From assembly GCF_000764305.2 (NCBI RefSeq), contig NW_025946088.1, positions 1-64,000 on the forward strand: DNA of 64,000 nt, read 5' to 3'. Below, piece after piece: positions 34,601-46,600 of the stretch. The notes under the pieces are model-generated. The model searched no databases and was not told the DNA's origin. It saw only the letters and a program-made list of their open reading frames with translations. How positions within the stretch are numbered: the stretch's first letter is position 1; every line of letters begins with the position of its first letter. Source of the stretch: Hyalella azteca (taxonomy: Eukaryota; Arthropoda; Malacostraca; Amphipoda; Hyalellidae). A program made the translations under genes and the position numbers.

Positions 34601-37600
34601 TTTCTACTGTTAAATTAGAATAAAAACGGCCTATAGAAAATTCTATAGAATAGAATTTTTACGTGCCTACCGGCCACTGAAACGCCGGTAATACCGTTAA
34701 CGGTAATTTTTTCTAAGGTGCAAGGGGCGCGTTCACGTCGCTAGATTTGACCGGACTTGTCGGGCGTGTGGCGCTGACTCACACAGGTGCTCACGCTCAC
34801 CTTCTTCGTGTGCTTTGCGAGGCTCGAGCAGAGCTTCGATAATTGTGAATTATTCGTTGATGGTACAAATTATTTGTTGCATCTGACTGTGATCGTCGAT
34901 AATTGTGAATTATTCGTTGATGCTACAAATTATTTGTTGCATCTGACTGTGATCGTTACATTATAACAATTAAGCTTCGCGCGTCATATGAACTTTCGTT
35001 TTTTCCGGGAATCCTTGTTTCTAGATACGCCCGGACCATTCACCATCACGAATTCGCCTGGAAAGCTGATGTGGTGGTTGTTTTATTGAAATACTTTCAA
35101 AAGTTATACAGGTTTTCAGTAATTTTTCAGCTATGTAATCCTCCACGGCCTTATGAAATTCAAACTCGCATAAAATGGAACAGCATTAGGTGAATATGAA
35201 TGTTCAAGTTGTAATTAATATCAATTGAGCAAAATACTTTAGGAAGATGCACTGTCGAGCCCGTTCTAGTACTAAATATTAACCCTCTACCGCCTGACAT
35301 GAGTAACCGGAGCAATATTGTCACAAGCCTACTTCCCGAAAAGGATACGTTACTAGTAAGCGCAAAATGACTTTCACTGATGGTTGCCGCCACATACAAC
35401 TTTAAAATGTTCTCTGTTGCGTACAACCGTGTTCAGGTTGCTACACTCAATAGTTTACGTATAATTGTATGTTCCCGGAGTGTGACATACGAAGGTCGAA
35501 GGTTAACGACGTGTGGCTGGTTGTTCGTGAACAGATACTCGGTGTTGGGCTGCTGAGTGTAGGTATTCTAATTGTAGCACTTAATTGCTTTGCCTTTAAC
35601 GAGTTCGTCTAAGAATGTAGCGCTTCGCTTGAGATGGACGGCGGCACTCGGCGTTGACGCCACAGAGCCCTGATAAACGATTGCTATTATTGGCGACGAG
35701 TGCTGCTCACTCAACCAAATTCGCCCTAAGATCACAGAAATCGCTCTCTCCAAATTATCTAGGCATATTATTAGCGTATATCTAATGAAAGAACGAGGTT
35801 TGGCAACGCTGTGCAAAAATAAATCTTTGAACAACTGGACCTCGCGGATGCTGAAGACACCCAAACAAATTTCTTAATGCTTTGTTACAAATGCCTCGGC
35901 AAAGAAATGTAAGTCTTCATCTACCTGAACAGGTTTTATCTTACTTCGGATCGAATTTCCTTGTTCTAAATACATGGTAAAATTTACCTCGAATTTTGAA
36001 TGAAACTCTAACACTAAACCCGGAATAAATTTCAATCGATGCTTGCATAATTTATCTAATGACTTAAATGCTTTTCGGTCGCTTAACCTTTGTCTATGCG
36101 TATTGCAGGCAGTGAGGCTACTGTGCTCGCCATCACACTCTTCGCAACTCATACGAACGAAACACTTGTCAGGCGGAGCACAATTTGTAAATCGAGTTCG
36201 AAAATTATTCACTTAGTTCATAAATTTTCATTTCTGTCTTCAGTCATCAGCAGGCAGGCGTCACCGAGACCTTGCGTCTTGGTAAAGTTGATGAGTAGAG
36301 TGACCGGTAAACGAGAGACCTTACTTTCTCATACTCTCATTAGAACTTCAATTAGAATGCTAAGAATGAAGCTACATTCTCTTCGTAGATGAACTTCGTT
36401 ATTGAATTGAGATTTTTCGCAACTTAGAAAGTTTACCAACGCTGCATAAACTTGTAATGAGTAAAAAAAACGTTTTCTTTGCATAGGTTTTCGAATAAAA
36501 CAATTTATTTCGCATCTTCTTGTTGTGAATGGATTTTTCTGAAGCTATAAGAATGTGCTTCCTAACTTCAAAATTTCATTTTTATCCAAGTGATTGCCAT
36601 GGCAGAAGCTCAACTACGAAACGGATTGTATTATCATTACAAACACCTGAAGCTCACTTGTGTTCTTTATCGCCGTCTTGACATTATACTGTCGCTGACT
36701 CGCTGATATTTATAAGCGAGAGCAACACCTCCGCAGGCCATGCAAGGGGGGCGACAGACAGGCTCGTAAATTAACTCTTTGTTCGGGCAGCCCTTCAAGA
36801 AGGAAACTTTTGTAGGCACGGAAGCGACGGATTGATTCTTGTGTAAATTAACGGATTGATTATTGTGTAAATTAACGGATTGATTCTTGTGTAAATTAAC
36901 GGATTGATTTTTGTGTAAATTAACTCTTTGTTCGCGCAGCCCTTCAAGAAGGAAACTTTTGTAGGCACGGAAGCGACGGATTGATTCTTGCGCATTGCAC
37001 GTGTGGGTCGTCATTGTTCAATGCTAGCTAGGGAGTTTTTTTGGCTTTCTCTGAAGTTAGATTCATTGGTTCATCATATGACCCGTTAATATATGATGTA
37101 CTACGAGATAATTCTCCGAGCAATATTTTTTCATTTGCAACCGTCGAATTTTTCTTGGCATTGTGCAAAATTAGGTCACGTTAGTTAATGTTATATTTTT
37201 CCACTTCAGCTGAACCTTTCGAAAATAAGTCTAATTTTTTCATTGTTTCTTGTTTAAATTAAGTCAATAATTGTTAAAACATGTTAGTAAACATAATCCA
37301 AGAATAATCACAACATGAATTCGAACGTACAGAAATCATTGGTTGTTTTTTATAATGGAGATACAGGACTCTGTGTCACCTTTTTTCGTCGTTTTGAAAA
37401 AAAAAGTTTGATGTGCTAACGTATATGCTTGATACTGGCACTTAACGTATTTTCCAAGCATAGACTGCGTGATCTCAGCACACGGACTTCGTCGTTCATT
37501 TAGAGGAATTCGCTTCTGCTATGCTTCAAGAAGCAACGAAAGGAACATTCTAAGGTTATAGCTTAATAATTTGTATTAAGAGCACAACGTTCCCGGATAG

Positions 37601-40600
37601 CCGTAGAATTTAAAAAGAATTATGTATTCACAACAGGCCAGTAATAGGATCTGTACCTCCTAGCACGTCTTGGGGGAAGTTTTTTTAGCGCATTTTCTCA
37701 TTTATGGAAAAAAGGCGCTATTGTGCTCGCCATGTCCGTCTGTCCGTCCGTCTGTCTGTCCGTTTGTCCGTCCATCTGTCTGTCTGTCCATCCGTTTGTC
37801 TGTCCGTCTGTCCGTGACTTCACGCTTTCGTCGACGAGAAAATGCGCTCTCTCTCATGCACTCAATGCAGTGGGTATTGAATTATATTTTTTATTACCTA
37901 TTGCATTGAGAGACAATAGCGTATGAGGACGCCTGGCAATGTTGATTACCAGTGACTGTCATAAACCATCAGTCGTTTTCTTTCTTGGCGGACATCATCA
38001 TTCAATCAAAAATTTCGGTCGAAATAATGTTATAAGTAATAAATAAATTATTTAACACTAGCTTTCATACAGTGCTGTAGCCTTTTCATATTTCTTATTA
38101 GTGTTAAGTACAACATTTTTCGTATTGACATAAATACAATAAAGTCAAGTTTCGATGGAGCAAAAATTGGTCAAGGTCAGCTCTCTCATTCATAAGGTCA
38201 GCTCTCTCATTCATTAGGTCAGCTCTCTCATTCATATGTCCCGTGCACGGCGGTCTTTGAATGACAGGATACCAGCAAGTGACTAGTGTCTAGGTCAGCT
38301 CTCTCATTCATAAGGTCAGCTCTCTCATTCATTAGGTCAGCTCTCTCATTCATATGTCCCGTGCACGACTGTCCTGTCATTACGATAGCACAACCAATTG
38401 GACCACAATAGTGCTAGAATATTAATTAATGTTTCTAAGTTTTTATTCTTAGTCCTCATATAGAAGATTACAAACAAACTTTTAAGCTAGAAATTAACAG
38501 GACTCAAATTTGGAGAATAAACTCATATAACATAATATCGTTAAAAAAATGGGAGGATGTACGTTGCGGTAATTATCGTTCAACATTTTTCTGAATTCGA
38601 ATTACTGTTCAAATTTAATTCATTTGAATCTCATTCACAATTTGTCATAATCGTTCATTTCAATGTCTGGTAAGACTCTTTCCATTAAATTTCGAGATCA
38701 AAACGATACAAATTTAGTTCAAACATAACCCAAAGCAACTTTCACTGTTATCGCTCATTTCTCTCAAGTTCTTTCATAGTCGATGTGTAATTGCTACCAC
38801 GAGCTGCCCACGCCACATCGATGTCTCATTGCTGCTCTGTCTGAGTGCTCGTATGCTTTGTGACAAAACAACTATTTTTTAGAATTAGTGCATTATTAAT
38901 GTCCTCATCTACTCAAAATTCTAATTAATTTCTTATGTATGATTATGCTGGTATCCAAAATACTTTCATGGTCTACTACTCTCCTTAAAGGACTCAAAAA
39001 TTAACTTGAGGAAAAGTATATAAAAGTTGCTGCTGTGCCTGAGTGCTCGTAAGACGACAGACTCTTGTTTGCAGCCTGAGTGCTCGTAAGACGACCGACT
39101 CTTGTTTGCAGCCTGAGTGCTCGTAAGACGACCGACTCTTGTTTGCAGCCTGAGTGCTCGTAAGACGACCGACTCTTGTTTGCAGCCTGAGTGCTCGTAA
39201 GACGACCGACTCTTGTTTGCAGCCTGAGTGCTCGTAAGACGACCGACTCTTGTTTGCAGCCTGAGTGCTCGTAAGACGACCGGCTCTTGTTTGCAGCCTG
39301 AGTGCTCGTAAGACGACAGACTCTTGTTTGCAGGCTGGCGCGATGGCCCCGGTCGTCCATATCAGTGGCTACACTACAACGAAACGCTGCTACGCGCACG
39401 AAACTTCGGCGCAGGCCTCGTGGCATCTGGCCTCGAGCCTGGCCCTAAGACATACGTGGGTATTTATTCCCAGAACTGCCCAGAGTGGATATTAACAGAG
39501 CAAGGGCTGTACTGTCAGAGTATGGTGGTTGTACCGCTCTATGACACGCTCGGTCCCGACGCTTGTCACTTCATCCTCAGTACCACGGCGCTGTCGACCG
39601 TCATCGTGCAGGACGACAAGAAGATGTTGCAGCTTCTGCAGTCGCCACCCAAGACCCTCAAGGTCTTCATCGCAATCAATGAACCCAGCAACGACGTTCG
39701 TCTCAAAGCTCAAAAGCTTGGCATTACAATAAAACTATTCGATGAAATTGAAGCCTTAGGAGCCGCCAGTAAAATTAAGGATAGGGTGAGTCGCATTCCT
39801 TCTTAATTTAGCTGACTTATTTCAATAAATTTATTTTCATATCATTCCGGAGGTGCCTCAAAAATCTGGAAAATAACACATTACTGCATGTACAAAGTAA
39901 ACTGATCCATCATTGATGTGATTTTTCTCCATAGATGATCTTCCTTTCGATTGGTTGTGATGGATCTGTTCCATACAAAACATTTCATTTCGGAGATTAT
40001 TTCAGATCCAAGCTAATATTTGCATTACTCATATTACAGCCACCTAAACCAGAAGACTTGAGCTGCATCAACTTCACGTCTGGCACGACAGGCATGCCCA
40101 AGGGTGTGATGTTGTCACACGAGAACATCGTGGCCGCTGTCTGCGCTACGCTCCTACAGCTGGCTGAGCACAAGCCACACAAGGTAACATCCTGCTTTCT
40201 ATTAGAATTACGGTACCCTTTACTAAATGTGTTCATTAAGACTTTCTTTAAGACTTATTAACATTACCAGTGGCATTAAGTGCCCGCAAAAACTGACCTA
40301 TCACTCCCTCCCTTACCTAGTCGCCAGTATCAGGATGGGCAATTACAACAACATCCCTCTTCCCATTAGAATTACGATACCATTTCCCAAATGTGTTCAT
40401 TAAGACTTTATCTGTTCCTGCACTACTGCGGTGTCTCTCTGTGCGACGTAAAATTTACTCAACATTAATTTTGGAGGACGGATATCTTTGTGTGTCGGTC
40501 TTATTCGCTTCATCCAATCCGGAGGCTACGAAGCTTTTCGTGGCGCAAACAACGAAGGCTGCTGAACAATACAATCCCTATATTGCCTTCATCTTATGTT

Positions 40601-43600
40601 CCTGCCTTTTTAATGGTTTTTATTAATATATCAAATTAACAGTTCAGAAATCGAACTGCTGATATATATTAATCGCACCGGAAGAACGGCCTTTAGCAAA
40701 GGTATATAGAAGCCCAGAGAATTTTCATGCCGTATATTGACTCGAGGAACAAGTTATTTAGTGCGCTTACTGAGCATACACATTTTGCAGTAACTATCTC
40801 ATTGACGACTGAAAACTCTCCCTTCTATTCTGATGTCAATTTTTTTCAAGCGAAATTTTCATTTTTATTTCCATACATGGAAGCAAGAGGGAAAGCTCTC
40901 TTCCTAAATGTGTCACAGTAATTTTCGTGCTCATAATTACATGAGCTCTATTTTATATTTTTATATTATAGAATTATATTATGCATCATTGTGCATTATG
41001 CATAATAATGCATAACATTAATACGTAATACATCAACATACATAACATAATGCAAAACATAAAGTAATGCAATAATGCATTATTATATAATATAATTACG
41101 TACTCTAATATTTTTATACAGCCAATCTTCAATACGGTTATTGAATCAGAAATTTTGGTGGTTGAGTAAAATAAGTAGAATGTTGTTAGTAAAGTAAAGA
41201 AGTGTTGTAATATGGCAGTCAGACGTGATCCTGTCGTTCCTGCCTCTGGCGCACATGCTGGAGCGCTGCTGCGAGAAATGTTGGTAGTTAAGTCAAGAAA
41301 TGTTGGTAGTTAAAGTTAAGTAAAATGTTGTTAGTAAAGTAAAGAAGGAATGTAATATGGCAGTCAGACGTGATCCTGTCGTTTCTGCCGCTGGCGCACA
41401 TGCTGGAGCGGTGCTGCGAGGTGGCTGTGTACATCGCAGGCGGCGCCGTGGGTTTCTACGGCGGGGACATCAAGAACCTCGCGGACGACTATAAGGCGCT
41501 GCGTCCTACCATCACGCCCTCTGTGCCACGGCTCCTCAACAGGGTTTATGACCGCGTCATGGGCCAGATTAATGGGTCATCGTTCAAGAAATTCCTCTTC
41601 AATATGGCCCTGGCCAGCAAAAAGAAGGAACTTGAGAGGTAGCGTGTCTTAATTAATAAGAAATTCCTCTTCAATATGGCCCCTGTCTCTTATACACATC
41701 TAGATGTGTATAAGTCACCTGACTGAGCTGCTCTAGTAAGCAGAAGACAGACAGACCGGCCATGCAGCGGAGGTGGCCTCAGACCGGCCATCTATCGGGT
41801 TTGCTGTCATGTGGGGCGACGAGCTGTCAGCTTGTTTGCTCTCTGATTTAGAGTTCTTTTTTTTAGTCATACAAAGTACTTCCCTGAACTCATTCTTTTT
41901 CTCAGCTCATTTTGGCAAATACCCTGGGCAAGTACCATACTTAGGTCACATATGTTGTTTTCTCGTTCCATTGTCATTTGCTCCCTATTTAGCTTACATA
42001 CTTCTATTTCATTCTTCATAAACTTCTATTGACTGTTGATGTTATTTTACATTTTGTTTTATTTCACATTCATTGGTTTTGTTGATATCTAGCACCAGTC
42101 CCCGGCTTATTTTCTAAACATAGAAGCTGACTTGGAACACAACACATAGGACACGCACAAAGAGCTGGCCTGCCACGAGTATGTGTAGGGAAGTGGCAAG
42201 ATCATGGCCTATACTTTCAAAAAAAGTTAAGAGATCGTAAGTTCATCAGCCAATCGTTGACGGCCTTTCAAGCAATATCCACAAGAAGATAGTCAAGAAA
42301 ATAGAGCGTAAGTACTTACGTTCACTTAGCGAGTTTTGAAAGTAAGGCCCCTGATCAGTAATGTTGTCGGTCGAGTCAACATTGACATTCTCTGGTCTAT
42401 GATTTACTGAATTAACAAAGAATTTACTGGAATTTTAAATATCTGGAAGTATAATGGATTTTCGGTTGAAGCAGATCCATAGGCGACGTTTTAAAGTTTT
42501 CAATAAATTATTATTCTCTCTAAATTAACTAACTTCAGGATTCCTTCACTCGGAATCCAGGTTTCTACAAATTTCCTATGTTTAAAAGGTCTGATTTTGT
42601 GAACGAAATTCTGCCGCTTGCACAAGCGCATAATGAAATATTGTCAAGACTCTATTCATCAAAGATAACGCGTCATTACTGCTATATTGCTTATATCAAC
42701 GAGTTAATTTGGTGATTCTAGCCTCCTGAAGAATTTACGATCATTTCATTGCTAAAGTTTTTGATTACACGAGTTTTCGTCTCTTTATGGCATGTAGCGA
42801 GCATTGCAAAATTGTGGCTTTTGAAATCAATTTCCTCCACTTTGATGTACAAATTATTTATTTCGAACACATAGCAAGACAAGAAGTCGTCTAAAAAAAT
42901 GTTGCACTCCTGCTTGAACCCCCGAAGATCAATAATGATAGGCATTTAAATATATTTCATCATTCTGTTAAGTGTCTTGTATTGTTTTAGATTCAAATGC
43001 ATGTTTGAATTTAAATCTCTTCCATCGTTCTGAAATGACCCGACTTCATTGAAGTCTTCACTCGATCATGTTAGAAAGTTCGTAAAAATGTACCTAGCTT
43101 TAATGAGCACACGGTGCAACCGCGTCTGTTTGCGTAGCCGAAAGAGTGTCTACGGTACTTCAGCTGATGAATTTTGGCGTTTGATTTCGTCGTATATTGT
43201 TGTTAAGCCGCACATTACACTTTACGTGCGAAATCCCGCTCAATGTCGTAATGCTTTGTAATTTTTCTAGAATCCCGAATTCCGTGAATTTCTCTGCGTC
43301 GCAGTTGTTGTAGATGTTGATGTTGTGTGGGGAATTTTGTCATCTTTATGGGTTATACTCACTAAATTAACATGCCGGGCTTGGCTGATTTCAGTCACCA
43401 TTGAAGAATTGTTGATTGAACGCACGCTTGACGCACTCAGGATGTTTTCAATCGGAAACTTTCATCATAATTGGATGTTCAATCCACAATCATGAACATT
43501 CGTCTGGACAATTCGGATAGTTAAAACTGAGGATACATGTCAAAAGTCAGCGCATGAGAGTTATTGAACATAATATTATTCAACTAATGAAACTTATGTT

Positions 43601-46600
43601 AACTTATGATCCCAGGTACTGAGCACACCTCTGAAGTAGAAATATTTTATCTTATGAATCTGTATCGTCGGTCACAGACCAAATACCTTTTCCTACGAAA
43701 CTTGTAGTGAAATGCGTGTAGCTAAAGCCGTAGGCCCAACGTATGTGGCTCTAAGTGGTTCTTATGTGATGTGACCGCAGATATTACTTAGAAGGGAAAA
43801 TATTGTTCATAACTTGTTTCAAGGATGAAGTACTAGCAGCAAAACACGGCTATACTGGGGAGGGGTTGTTCATGGAGATTAATATTGGTAATAATAATAA
43901 TGGATTGCCACATGCGAGACAATGTTATTAAATATTGAAGCTGTTATTTGTCGAACATATTTCTTTCAGTTTTGCCAATCGAAATCTTGAATTTTAAAAC
44001 TCAGTTATTTCCTTTGCAATTACAAAAGAAATTACTGATTATTCAGAGTATACTCTGAATACGAGTATTCAGAACTCTTCTCATGTTGTGTAAATTGTAT
44101 CTACAAAAAGGATAATGAATTTTTTCTCTGCAATCCTGAAGCTTTTTAGGCGATTCAATCGAAGAAAATTCGTTTCAAACATTCTTGCGAATATCAGCTC
44201 CAATTGATGCCCATGTTTTTTTTATATTTAAATCAGCTGGAAATTTTCAAATTTTATTGCACATCACTTCTCATCAAATTGAAAATGTCTCTTATTTGAA
44301 ACAATCTAATCAATAATCAACTCCCGCTCTGCAATGCCTTCTATGGGCATAAATGTGTGAAAATGTTTAAGAAATAAGGGGTTGTGTAGAAAAAGTCCAA
44401 AGAAACGCATTGAAAATAATGGAAAATGTTAGAGAAACGCTTGTAGAACGTGTGTGGTACAGAAATTTAACCTAGAATGTAGGGAAATTCCTTACAAATG
44501 CGGTCAATACGCATACAGTATGTACCTATCACAAATGCGGGCGCTGAAAAAATAACTCTGATAGCAACTATATATAACATGGATGTTCATTTTAAAATGG
44601 AAATGTATATAAAGTCTTCGACGATACCATTTTTGCATTTAGATTGTGAATAAAATTGTTATTTTAGTGGGAATCATGAGGTATAGAAAAAGATTGGGTG
44701 TTTGAGTCTTAATAAAAAAAGAGAGTGATACCTGCTTCGGCAATCGTAAATTATTATTTAAAAACTTGCAAATGAACCCGGCGTTGCCCTGGATCGACAA
44801 TCCCAATCAGACAGAATGAAAAAAATGACAGAATGGTGTATTAATAATGGTATTACCTTCTAGGAGATATTGAATTAGTTTGGTCTATAATTAAAATACC
44901 TAAGTTTCAATGTTAAAGGGATTTTTAATAGCAGGATTCTTCAATTGCCGGTAGGCCTATAGCCTATTCCGGGCATCTCTGGTCTACCCTTTTAGTATCA
45001 GAGCCATAATCTCATGAAAGTTTGACCTAAGCGAAACAAAGAAAAGCATGGAAACGAATAAAAACAACTGGATATTCTCGAACAGAATATATCAAGTTCT
45101 TCTATCCGGTATCGTCGGTTAGCTCGATACGCTAATATTTTTAGCGCATTTTCTCATTTATGGAAAAAATGCACTATTGTGCTCGCCATGTCCGTCTGTC
45201 TGTCTGTCTGTCCGTCCGTCCGTGACTTCAAGTTTTCGTCGACGAGAAAATGCGCTCTCTGTCGCTCACTGCAGTGAGTACTGAGTTATATTTTTTTAAT
45301 TATTTAAACTATAGCTCTCCACTCCATTTTTTCTTTGTCACGAGATTCCACCATTGAAAATAAAATTCGCAAGTAATATCCCGGCACGATAAGTAATCGA
45401 GGTTATAAACGATATCCCGGGGTACGAAGTTACTTCTTTCTTAACAAAATTACGCGACGTAATGTCGCAATTTTCGGAATAAAATGTTGCGCTCCACAGA
45501 ATTCTGTGTTGTGCCCCACAGAATAGCGCAAAAAACTCTTTTTATCTTGTTTGTCTTGAGTGCTCATCTTCGTGTGGAAACAAGCAGTAACCGGTTGTGT
45601 AGATGTGTCTTCTAGGGCTTCTCAAAGATGTTTCTGACCGCAAATAACGAAAAAAACGAAAATTTTTTACAGTGATTTTTTGATTCCGTGTAAATAAATT
45701 TTCTTCTGTAGGAGCTAACATTTCATTGAGGTTGCCTTTCAAATTGTTGAATTAAACATGAATCCTTTTGAGATTTTTTGTTATGCAGGTACAAAGTTAA
45801 TTCTGTGACAAATCGAATTCAAACCTACAGGGTTAACTGTTGTTTATTCCGCTAATAGCTGTAGTCAATTATTCATTAGGAAAGTTATATAAATGTCAAG
45901 GTCGATTTGTGTTGCTAATCTAACCTAAATATGTAGCGTCGTAATGACGACCTTGACATTCAATTTGTCTTCCGACGTACCGCGATTGTTGGCGAGGACG
46001 TTTGCCCTCGCAGGAAAGTTCCCAAAAGTTATTTTTCCTTAATGTATGAATAAAATACAAATCTTTTGGTATATTTTTTAACGTAACTTTATAAATTTAA
46101 TGCACTTTTTCTAGTGCTACCATTTACTCTATTTTTAATTTTTTCTTTCTTTTATCGCGAGTATAAGCATTCTGTCAAATCTAAATGACAGGCCTTGCTA
46201 CTGTAAATGTCCATTACCAACATTGAAAACTTTATTTTTTGAAATTTCTCGCTTATATTAATAGTGTTAAGAAAATGATTAAACATTTTACACACATCAT
46301 CAAAAATCAACGCCTATATTCCTATCAAAAAAGTTCTAAAACTTTTTATATTAGCCCGACTTTTACTCATATCTACCCATAACTTAACAAATTTTACTAT
46401 CCCGCAGCACGATAATGGAGTACGAAATGTTTAATATACAGTGCCATAGATATTAAAATTCGTGCTGGCCTCGGTAGTTTGTGTCAAAATGCGCATTTTT
46501 TCGGAATCACAAATTGACACAAAACAAACCGAAGATTATGTACCTGCGGTTCAAAAAGTCTATGACCCATTCCAGTCCTATAAGTAAGAAGTTCTTATCA

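Noticed and set aside
36667..37014. Minus-strand 115-codon frame with repeated NLHKNQSV
   Set aside because: The repeat part is a 24-bp minisatellite in frame. The non-repeat ends match no family I know.
39038..39333. CRISPR-like array of regular repeats
   Set aside because: There are no unique spacers (the 37-bp units are head to tail), the genome is eukaryotic, and no cas genes are present. The same applies to the other minisatellites.
41219..41275. A second copy of the [11 protein letters not shown] exon as evidence for alternative mutually exclusive exons
   Set aside because: The copy stops after 57 bases without a donor and lies in a 145-bp tandem duplication. It is a false start, not a full exon.
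42718..42945. Minus-strand frame starting [11 protein letters not shown], reminiscent of a peptide seen in arthropod repeat-encoded proteins
   Set aside because: Only about ten residues resemble what I recall and the rest does not continue the pattern. Too weak to call.
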